A stretch of DNA of 64,000 bases from Gibbula magus. Taxonomy: Eukaryota; Mollusca; Gastropoda; Trochida; Trochidae. The position numbers were made by a program, and so were the translations under genes. Under the pieces are notes generated by a model that saw nothing but the letters and a program-made list of their open reading frames with translations, did not search any database and had not been told where the DNA came from. This document shows, piece by piece, positions 1-25,129 of this stretch; positions within the stretch are counted from its first letter, which is position 1, and each line of letters opens with the position of its first letter. The stretch spans positions 39,154,358 to 39,218,357 of the forward strand of contig OW388300.1 in the NCBI GenBank assembly GCA_936450465.1, given 5' to 3'.

Positions 1-30
1 CATTGTTGGAAAGTTTTAAGTTCTTTTTAT

Positions 31-240
31 TTAAGGCACTTTAGGACACCATTCTTCCTGAAATAAAGTGCTCTCATGAAACTGAAATAAGTGTTACCAA
101 TGGCTAAATAATATTCCTTAATCAATAAAAAGAGTTCTAAAACAAATGTACATGGTTCAGATTAGCCATGAGAGTCCATTCCTTCAAGCAGCCATTTCAA
201 TGTGTTAAAATGGCTGCTCAAAAGGTAGTTCAAGTGATCT
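31..240 (-). mobile_element. TTAA-family MITE fragment
   Basis: The reverse complement matches the right part of the 48133-48735 element: TTAAGG border, gtgctctcatg, ccttaatcaa, aaagagttc and gcagccattt words in the same order. Confidence 0.55.
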
Positions 241-720
241 TTAAACGTTTGAAAAATATTACATAATACTAACAGAGTAAAAAACACAATTTTTGTTCTT
301 ATCTTTGCTCTGCTTCTGTGAACAACATTGGAGATGTATATGGGAAGTTTAAAACCTTTAAAAGGCTCTAAAGTGAAAGGTATTCAACACGTTTGCCTCC
401 ATTATCATTTGTAATATTGCAAATGGAGTTTATACATTCAGCAAATCTCTTTCCCTATTTAATTCATTCCACAATTTTACTCAACCACATGCAAATCACT
501 CATTTCTACTCAGCGCGCATGCGCACACTTTTGTAAACATTGGTCAGTTGTGCTTTGTTCTCACCAAAAGCAGACTTTCTCAACTCAGGCAAACCCGCCT
601 CCATCCCCCTTACTCCCCCTTATACATATTTCCTAAGGTGGGGCTTTTATATTTCATTTATTTCATATGTCATTTATTTTCATGTATTCTCAGGTTATAC
701 TGCTATACCCAAAGTATTTT

Positions 721-1050
721 ATAAGCATCATCCGCTTACATTCACCAAGCAGCCTCGCTGCTAGTTTCTGTATCATAAGGCTTCGCCACTTCCATAAGGC
801 TTTCGCCGCTTATAGGTAACACAGCCTCGCTGTGTATCTAAGGCTTTCGCCGCTTATCTCACAGCCTCGCTGTTGTTTTTATGATAAACATTTTTGCTTT
901 GCATTTATTAGCTACAGCTTCGCTGTCATTTCTTCATCATGTCATGTATGCATTGGTTGTGCACCTGCGGTGCCATTTATTCCTTTTCATTGTCTTTCTT
1001 ACCAGTTGTAAACAACTGTGTCAATTGGTGACAGCCTCCCTGTTAGGAGT
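721..1050. repeat. Cluster of short GC-rich hairpin words
   Basis: Palindromes AGCAGCCTCGCTGCT (748-762), ACACAGCCTCGCTGTGT (819-835), CACAGCCTCGCTGTTG (860-875), ACAGCTTCGCTGT (914-926) and GCACCTGCGGTGC (961-973) alternate with imperfect ATAAGGCTTTCGCCGCTTAT (794-813) and TAAGGCTTTCGCCGCTTA (839-856). They stand in AT-rich DNA. I do not recognise the family. Confidence 0.6.
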
Positions 1051-1683
1051 GCTCTGTTTTATTTTCATCATTGCTATTTTAGTATTTCATCATATTACAT
1101 TTGCTAAGGGTATAAGCACCATAGTCATTGTTTCTGATCCAGCTCGGTTCATACTTGAAGGGCTGTGGTGCTTATACCAGAAGATTTACCCAATTATTAA
1201 ACAATTGGACTTGAAGTACTTGTTTGTTGTTTGTATAAAAAATTAATGCCATGCCATTCTAGCAGCCAAACCACAGGTATCACAACTTGTCAGCAAAGGC
1301 TACATTGAAAACATTTATATGAATATCACACGTCTTACTGATAAAGAGTTAATAAACTTTATCTTAATAATAGAAGGTCAACAATTAATTAAACTGTTAT
1401 AAAACCACAAATTTTAGAGACGTTACTCTTACCCTAGCTGCTGATCTCTCCGCGAAGAACGAGTACTGTAGCGCCTTCGCTTGTGCCGACATCATCAACT
1501 CTCTCATCAACTCTAGTTCTCGTAACAACCCTGCATCATAGTTCTCTGACAACACAGCTGCTCTCACCGCCTGAAGACATTTCTGAGTACGAAAAGAAAT
1601 GCAACGATTTGATGAAATATGTCACATTACTTTTCTTGCTTTTTGGCGGATAACATACTGGGTTGATAGCACCCTTCCGTTAT

Positions 1684-1996
1684 AGGTGAGGTGAGTTAGG
1701 GTTTTAACGCCGCTTTCAAGAGTATTTCACTTACATCGCGGCTGCTAGTATTATGGCAGGGAGAAAGCCTGCAACGCCATGTGGCTATGCATTGCGGTGA
1801 AACCTGCGAGCATCGGCTGGAACTAGCGAACCACGGGTAGTACTACGCTGAAATTCAGTGTACCATTGCACCCAAACCTTACTGCTTGTAGAACAGTTCT
1901 CTACTGCAGACAAAGTTGCCGTGCCCCTGGTGGGATTCGAACCCCGGACCTCTTGATCCGAAGCCGAACGCGCTAACCACTGCGCTATCCCGCCCC
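1684..1996 (-). mobile_element. SINE-2 copy, full length
   Basis: The tRNA-like head has an A box TAGCGCAGTGG and a B box GGTTCGAATCC. The body contains GAGAACTGTTCTAC and GGTTCGCTAGTTCCAGCC and ends in a CTCACCTCACCT tail. The cloverleaf is poor, so it is a SINE rather than a tRNA gene. Confidence 0.88.
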
Positions 1997-2420
1997 TCCT
2001 TCTGTTATAAGACTCATCACATGCCAATGTCTCTGTATTGTGACAAACTGTTGACATTTCTTCTCTTTACGATCTAATAATTCAAATATATGACGCACTG
2101 ATTCCCTTCTCAACCTATTACATAAAATTCTTTCAATTTAAAAAAAAATCTATTTATTCTTAGAATAACATTATTTAAAACCTTTAAAAAAATACTCCAT
2201 ATACTCACAACAGGGGCAATGAATCCTTTCTGTTTTCTCTTTACCTCAGCTAGAGCAGCTGTAATATGAATATATCAAAGTTTAAATTCCTCAAATCTTC
2301 GAATAAGAAAATCAACTACAAAGTGACAGGAACATGAGCAGATGAATCCTATTCATTCAGATGTGCAAGCACAACCAAACAAATTTGAATAAGCAATTGT
2401 CAGTAAAAACTTTTGGCTTA

Positions 2421-2500
2421 AAAGGAGGGTTCTATCGGGGTATTTTTTGTGGAAACGAAATTAGAGGGGATATCCCTGTTTCCACATATATGTTATTAAC
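2421..2500 (+). repeat. Dispersed short repeat, copy 1 of 3
   Basis: GGGTTCTATCGGGGTATTTT with TGTGGAAACGAAATTAG. The inverse copy is at 30366-30413, near identical over 40 bases; a diverged copy is at 62797-62875. Confidence 0.6.
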
Positions 2501-2829
2501 ACATGATTAAAACATAGTCAAATTGAAAGATAGTAATGAAGGTAATATTTTGATGACTTTATATTTCACAACTTGATAAAAACAAGTGCACATTTGTTGA
2601 AAATAAAAACAACTAGAAGAGCGTTTGCGGGACACCGCAAAAGCAGAGCAGCTCCGAAACTTTGGGTCTCGCCTTTCCCTGTTCCACCTTCTCCTCAGCA
2701 TAAATAAAATTTGAATTTTTTTGGACAAAATGTTTTTCATTATTCAAGTTATTCTAACAAGTTGAATCATCACTGGGGTCAATTTTCACAACTTTGTTCT
2801 TAAAAACTATTTCTGATTTCAAAATTAGA

Positions 2830-4220
2830 TCAAAAGATTAACATGGCCTTAACCAATATCTCATGACCTTGAACTTGACGTTCAAGGTCACACCATCAAT
2901 GATTACTTTTCATTGTGTATAACAATCATGCAATGACTCAATAGTGCTCATTGTTAACATAAGGCATATTCAAAATAGCACGCTTAAGTTGTGACCTTGC
3001 TGTGACCTTGACCTTTGACAGATTTTAGCAAAAACGCTTTCAAATCTTGGTCTTTCTCCATAGTTGATATATACCAAGTTAGGGGCTGATAGCACAGAAG
3101 TTGCTGAAGTTATCGTGTTTACAAGGATTTTTGTAGTGATTTCAGAACTCATGACCTTGACCTTTGACCTTGAATGTGAGCATATGAAAATGTTTCCCCA
3201 GGTGTACAAGAAAGAAGCTATATATATATGAGGTGTTGATACCTTCATGGAAAAAAGTTATTAAGTGATTTCAGAACTGGTGACCTTGACCCTATCTCGG
3301 TACCTTGACCTTTAAAATTCAAGGTCACTCAATCAGTGATCACTTTTCATTGTGTATAACAATCATTTAATGATTCAAAGTGTTAATAGTTGAAATAAGA
3401 CATTTTTGCAAAAGCATGCTTAAGTCGTGCCCTCGCTGTGACCTTGACCTTTGACGGATGTTAGCGAAAACCTTTTCAAATCTTGGCCTTTCTCCATAGT
3501 TGATGTACGCCAAATAAGAGCCTGATACTACAAATATTTTTCAAGTTATCGTGTTTACAAGGATTTTTTTAGCGATTTCAGAACTCGTGACCTTGACCTT
3601 TGACCTTGAATGTGAACATGTCAAAATCATCCACCAGGTTTATAAGAAAGAAGCTATGTATATGAGGTGTTAAAACCTTCTTGGGAAAAGGTTATTTAGA
3701 GATTTCAGAACTGGTGACCTTGACCATATTTCGTGACCTTGACCTTTTAAATTCAAGGTCACACAATCAGTGATCACTTTTCATTGTCTATAACAATCAT
3801 TTAATGATTTAAAGTGTTAATAGTTGAAATAAGACATTTTCGCAAAAGCATGCTTAAGTCGTGCCCTCGCTGTGACCTTGACCTTTGACGGATGTTAGCG
3901 AAAACCTTTTCAAATCTTGGCCTTTCTCCATAGTTAATGTACACCAAATAAGAGCCTGATAGTAATAATATTTTTCAAGTTATCGTGTTTTCAAGGATTT
4001 TTTTAGCGATTTCAGAACTCGTGACCTTGACCTTTGACCTTGAATATGAACATGTCAAAAAAATTCCCCAGGGGCATAAGTAAGAAGTTATGTATATGAG
4101 TTCTCAAAACCTTCTAGGAAAAAAGTTATAGCGAATACAAAACGCGCGTGCGGCGGCGGCGGCGGCGACGGAAACTGCGCAAAAACTGATAGCAGCTCCG
4201 ACTTAGTCGGAGCTGCTAAT
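2830..4220 (+). repeat. About 435-bp tandem array rich in TGACCTTGACC, ending in a 13-bp hairpin
   Basis: Three units start near 2998, 3436 and 3868 with GCTGTGACCTTGACCTTTG. Each unit has several TGACCT half-sites, often as GTGACCTTGACCTTTGACC. The array ends with a GGC microsatellite (4152-4169) and a perfect hairpin AGCAGCTCCGACT / AGTCGGAGCTGCT (4190-4216). It lies in the intron beyond EHHADH exon 5. Confidence 0.85.
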
Positions 4221-4279
4221 GAGAACTGAAGCCATTCATCGGCGCTGCAAGTGGGGAAAACTTCGCTACAGCATAACAA

Positions 4280-6060
4280 AGTATTTATCAGTTTTATGAC
4301 ATGTTATGTGTTACTGTATGAATACTCTATCAGTGTATGTCTTTAGTGATTAAAAAGTTGAAAAATTAGGTACAATATAGCATGTTTTCATTTCACACAA
4401 TGCAAAAAAATCCAATATGGCTACAGATCCATCCCTTTAAGATTTGAAGTCCAGTGAATGGATCTTGAGATATCCTGCAGAAAAGATTAATATGCAAGTT
4501 CATGTGCTGTGACCTTGAGGATCATACATGGCATCTTACCCGATTCCAGCGGGTTTACCCGATTTCAGGAGGCTTCACCCGTGTCCCCGATCGGGCATTG
4601 AAAAAAACCGATTTTGACATAATCTCCAAAACACTCGCTCGAGAAAGTGTACTATACATTTTCAATATTATTTACTTAAACTTGTCCATCAACATTGCAT
4701 TTAAAACAAAGTTTGTCAAAGATACAATCGTTCGAGCATGTGTGTGTGGCTTCAGTCATCCGGTGATTCACAAATTAGTTACAGTTTAATTTTTGCTCCA
4801 TTAAAAGTTGAATCTCGACACATAAAATTATATCAGTCATAGCAAATAATACTGATAATATGATAGACCAACATAAATTAATAACAAAGCTAAAATACAA
4901 GTTGTAAAATGCAAAACCTATCAAAGACGAACAATTGGCTTTGAAATCTATAACATTATCTCATAGGGCGCTATATGCAAACACCGTTTGCTAGCTCCAA
5001 ACAGCGTGTGACCCTAGCTCCAGACAGCGAGCAACCGTGATACGTGATCGCATTTTCTTGACAACAGACAGTTATAAGAATATGCTTATTACAAACTCCA
5101 AATTCCTTTCGGGTTTATGTTATTGCCAACTAATTTCGTAAATATTTATTTAAAATTGCTAAATATTCCTCTAAATAAAATATGAAAACAATGTAATTTA
5201 AATAAGTTAAATATCTGATAACACATATTGCTAGGGAATAAGTTGTAAGGTAACTAGTTGGACCACGTGTCTAACGAACTTCCTGTTTGTGTTAACGTAA
5301 ATATTTGTTATAAAAAAAAAAACGATTTAATTTCTAATTTCAAAAGACATATTTAGAAATAATATATACTTTGAAGGTTCAATGAATAATATATGATTAA
5401 AAATATCAGAAATTCCTTGTCTTTCTCGTAGCAAATTCGTTTGTAAACTCGCTCAAACTGGCAATGTTGAAAGATCGCCGTTCGACAACAATGGACTTTC
5501 TTATTGCAAGTAGATAATTTACGTGTCTTCTAATGGATTCATGAACAGTTAAATACGATCTTTATTTATTTTAGATGGAAGTATCTATTTGATAAACTGT
5601 CACAGACATGCTTTATAATGACGTCATTACCAAATGGATATTTTTAATCATTTATTTTTCTTTTAAAATGTTGCTAAAATTTAACCTGTTAAAAAAACGT
5701 ACCTCAATCTCAGTTTTGTTTTTATCAGAACATGAAGTTATTTTTCAAACACAATATAATATTTAAGACAGTTTTCAAATCTCCATAGCGTGACAGGTGA
5801 AGTAAGTTTTCCATTTTCCATAAACATATATTATTTATCACTTGAAAAATAGTATGATAAATAATTGAATTAATATTTTATGTATTCAAAAGTTGCAATT
5901 GTGTGTATGATAAACAATTAAAGAAGATAAGTATGTTAAATATATGATTTATATTGATTAGAAACGAAAAACAGCAAAGTGCTTAAAAAACCCTCTCTGG
6001 GAAGGAAAAACCCCCTTTTCAGACCCTAAAAACCCCCTTTGCCATTATCGGGTGATGCCA
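4280..6060. other. Intronic/unassigned DNA, nothing recognised
   Basis: AT-rich sequence left of EHHADH exon 5 with no coding similarity I can see on either strand. A 95-codon frame at 4502-4789 has no recognisable motif. Confidence 0.5.
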
Positions 6061-6077
6061 TGTATGGAGGATAGTTG

Positions 6078-6152
6078 GTGAGGTGAGGTGATTTCGAGGT
6101 TTAATGTCGCTCTCAAGTTTATTTCACTTATATTACAGCTAGTTCCAGACTA
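6078..6152 (-). mobile_element. SINE-2 3' tail fragment
   Basis: Only the tail (CTCACCTCACC-like end, TTTAATGTCGCTCTCAAG, AGTGAAAT-like words, inverse) remains. The tRNA-like head is absent. Confidence 0.6.
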
Positions 6153-6174
6153 AACACTAAACACTACCGAATAC

Positions 6175-6354
6175 TACAGTCAGACCGGATCCTGCATATC
6201 CGGAACCAAGGCCATCCTCACAGTAGTATTTCAAATCTTCTCTATGCATTTCCATGCACATTTTGATTCACTAACCACATGAGTGGCTATCCAGATGATT
6301 TTCGGCTGTAACCAAATCGTGCGGATAAACGGAAATCTCACTGTATAGTCCCAC
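6175..6354. mobile_element. TA-flanked CAGTCAGA MITE
   Basis: Left end TACAGTCAGACCGG and right end, read inversely, TACAGTGAGATTTCCG form short terminal inverted repeats with TA borders. Subterminal words ATCCGGA and ATCCGCA are shared. It lies next to a SINE-2 tail in the intron after EHHADH exon 5. Confidence 0.5.
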
Positions 6355-6415
6355 TTCACACTAAACATGCAGATGGTGATAATAACAAAGTACCAAATCT
6401 ACATCAGCCCCTTAC

Positions 6416-21620
<15,205 letters not shown>

Positions 21621-21935
21621 TTTGACGAGCTGTCATGCATCAACACCCACCAGAGCAGTAATGAAACTATAACGGTAAAATGCCACAAGCACCTGTCTGC
21701 TAGTGTGACCTTTGACCGGAGAGAAATAAGTAGATTTACTTTCGTATATTTCAATTTATAGAAAGGCTAAATGCTTCTAAACTTAATAGCACATAATGGA
21801 GAAAATATAATTATAATTTGTTTGTATATTTCTTATAACGAACTAATATCAACCATTTTTAAAAAATTGATTAATATAATAAAATGCGAAACTAAAATAA
21901 TTCACTTTACTTTATTGTTTACTTCCGTATCCAAT
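21621..21935. promoter_or_regulatory. Shared divergent promoter region between EHHADH and FBXL4
   Basis: Only 315 bases separate the two start codons, so both 5' UTRs and core promoters must overlap here unless there are undetected upstream non-coding exons. No TATA box is placed convincingly at either side. The right half is very AT-rich; the left half (21621-21720) has the mixed composition and the DR1 motif. The region contains none of the window's repeat families. Confidence 0.75.
21706..21718 (-). promoter_or_regulatory. DR1-type nuclear receptor motif
   Basis: The plus strand reads TGACCT T TGACCG; on the minus strand this is CGGTCA A AGGTCA, a direct repeat of two half-sites with one spacer. 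DR1 elements bind HNF4, RXR heterodimers and, in vertebrates, PPAR. It lies 86-98 bases upstream of the EHHADH start codon. One half-site has a single mismatch to AGGTCA. Similar words occur by descent in the repeat arrays at 2.8-4.1 kb, but this copy is outside any repeat I can recognise. Confidence 0.5.
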
Positions 21936-22136
21936 ATGGCGTCAAAACAGCAGCCAAACAAACTCGACGCCAGTCTCCTTCAGGATTTTCACATTGTTCA
22001 ACAATACGCAAAAGATGTGGAAGATTTCAGTTCACAGTACGGAAGTGAAACCAGCATTTCATACACTGCCCGAAATCTTGCTGGCAAGTCTAATATCTAT
22101 CCAGGTTATGGAGACTTCACTCAAGCCTGTGTTTTC
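21936..22136 (+). CDS. FBXL4: FBXL4 exon 1 (start codon)
   Basis: The exon is 201 nt, 67 codons, and ends in phase 0 at gtaagt. It encodes the conserved YGSE, NLAG and GDFTQ motifs of the FBXL4 N-terminus. The frame stays open upstream to an ATG at 21771. Confidence 0.93.
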
Positions 22137-25060
22137 GTAAGTTCAGACGATTACTTTTGATTGTTTATATCCGTGTTATTTCGTATATATGTGTTTGTGT
22201 TTTCTTTTATTGAAATGTGTTTAAAATAAAATGTGATATAAACAAATGGTCTGTGGATTTGGACTACTGGCCTGCACTTGACTGTTTGGAACTAAATTAA
22301 ATCAACTTTGATTCTTTGCCAACCCTAGGAAAATTAATAATACACGATGTTACAAATTTCAGCCATCTTAGTTGTTACTAAAAATAGAACCGCGAACCGC
22401 AGATGCGTGCGCACATTTCGACAGGAAGTTTCTGTTGTCGTAGTTTCCTTCAGTAATATCGTATCATTTGCGCTCGATTTACAGCTGTTAACATCGTTTT
22501 TATCAAGTTATTATGTGAAATTTTATTGCAGGAAGGCAGATTTAAATGATATGAAACTATATAAGTTTAGATTTGTGAGTGCCACAGCATTGAAGACTTT
22601 CCTTTTGCTTCGTAAAAAAACACTGAAAACCACTGAAAGGACTGATGGTGAATTCGTGGCCATGTATTATAGAACGTAGCGCAAACATTTCTAAATATTT
22701 TTTTCAAAATAGTTTTGTTATTTGTCATTAGGAAGGTTAAAACTAAAGGTAAAAAGTGTTTGTACCTATTTGCAATGCTTCGTTACTGAGTAATGACACT
22801 TACAATAACACTACTCCCAGGAATCAAATCGTGAATTTAAAAAAGAATATTGGACCACTCTTCCTACATCATAAAATCAAAATTGTCATTCTATTGTGTA
22901 CTTTAAGTCTGTTGCAGTATTGTGACTTGTCACAAAGTTTCACAAAAATAATATTTACTTTTTTTTTATTAATGTTTCCAACACTAAACGTGTCTGCCAC
23001 GCCCACTTCATTGTTTACAAAACCATGATAAGACAAAGCATGCCAACTCTTCAATGAGTACTTGTCTTTGTTGTAACAATATTTTGTCAATGACAATACA
23101 CATAATTTATTGTAAGATTTAAGATTCCAAAATGAAATACTCTGAATATTTTTATTTTCCTCCAATGTCCAAAATGATTATTATAAGCCTCTATATATAC
23201 CCTATATAAGTATGAACATGCTGAGGTGGCAAGCTTCACAGACAGTGTGCATATTGCACCCTCATTGGATATTCACAATACTGATTGGATAATAAAAGTA
23301 ACACTAACACAAGGAAGCAATGAATGATAAATGTGACTGTAAGAAATATCATTTTTTAAACCAAATAATTAAATTCACTCATATACCCTTACTTTCAACA
23401 TTGGTAAAAGAAAATAGCTTCAAAAGAGTGAAATCAGTTTCAGAGATACGCTTCAAAAGGACAATATGACAATTTTACAAATATCATATTTTGTCATAAT
23501 TTGATAACCACAAGAACATAATTAAGATATTGGTAATATGGTAGTATGGTTGAAATGTGTAGGAAATGTGTACTTCCTCATAGACTCGCTGTTCAGGCCA
23601 TGGAAACCACAAACAAATTCATTTAAATGGGATCTTGGGATCGTGGTTGCCATCTTTGACAAGTTTGGTGAAACCAGCATGTCCTCACAGAGACACTTGC
23701 TTGTAACACGAAAAGATATGCTGGTCGCTGTAATATGTATACCCCTGACAACTTTGTAATCGTATATTCCTACATGATACTCCAACTTCAACAGGTACAG
23801 TTTATTTGTATGTTTGGCGTTGTGACATACAATCCAGAAAGTTGAGTTTGAAATAGGCAAATGTCATGTAGTAAATTTGTCATTAGAGTCGCCTTGGAGA
23901 ATTTGCTGATTATGATTTCCATAGATGTTTGTTTTATTCTGACAAATTGAACAATTCTACAAAATACAGATGTCCACAATCCCAGAACTTCCTGCTTTTC
24001 CCAGTGTAAGCAAGTGCTGAGTCGAGGAATGTAATCCACCTGAAGAGGAAGAACTATTGTTACATCATTTAAATCTATTGATTAAGTGATGGATGTAACA
24101 TGGTGTAATTTGCATGTCTGTTCTATTTGCGTGTAACATGTATGTTTGCAATAAAGAATATAAAATTCAGAAGTTGGGCTGTCACAAAAGAATTGATACA
24201 AAAGGAAAGTATGGGAGCTGCCTAAGCGTTGCAGTCTTTAAGTTGGGTTTTCTGGTGACGGTCGACCATTCACAAAGTGCAAGCAAGCTGAAGACAAAAT
24301 TCTGATTTCATAAGAGACGTATGTTTATAAGCTGACTCTATTTTCGTGCAAAATCATTTCTGTCCCCAGTGCTGTATGAATACATATCTTTGCAAAACAC
24401 TTAAGAAATGAATAAACAAATTTTCAGCAGCATCTAAAAAAGTAAAACTTATAAATTATAAAATTATATTTTCTTACTTAATTTAAGATTTGAAGTCTGT
24501 GAAAATTACCACTATAGAAGTTACTCAATGAAAAAAAAGTTTATGATATTACTAAGCTTCATCCTTCGGGCTTTGACATTTGTTTGTGAATAGTTAGATT
24601 ACAGGATATCAATCAATCAGAAAATGTATAAGAGATTAAAGTAATTATAAAAGGGGCATCTGTGGTTTTATTGTGCTAACTGCAACTAACTCTCAAAGTA
24701 AGGAACAAACCCAGAACATTGGGTGTCCATGCAGTAGAATATTAAAAGGTATTGTCCAGATAATGGATAATAATAATAGGATTCTAAAAAAATTTCATTT
24801 GAATTTGCATGTAAATTGACAAGATCCACCTTCATAAATGTTCTAACAAACCATGGAACTACATATGTGTTATTTAATAAATAAGGTGAAGCGAAAACAT
24901 CAATTAAAAAATGTTTTAATTTCCACACACTTTATTTTCACAAATTGGGGAAAACTTGTAATTATCATTATGTAGATCTATATACACAGTAATTTATTAC
25001 AAATCTGTCTTTGAAAATAAAATAAAATAAAATTTTAAAAAATTTAAAAAAATAAAAAAA

Positions 25061-25129
<69 letters not shown>

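Noticed and set aside
881..1246. 121-codon hydrophobic plus-strand frame
   Set aside because: The hydrophobicity follows from T-rich sequence; it begins inside the hairpin-word cluster and shows no domain or splice context.
6000..6045. AAACCCCC-type tract as telomere-like repeat
   Set aside because: Only three irregular short runs without the TTAGGG pattern.
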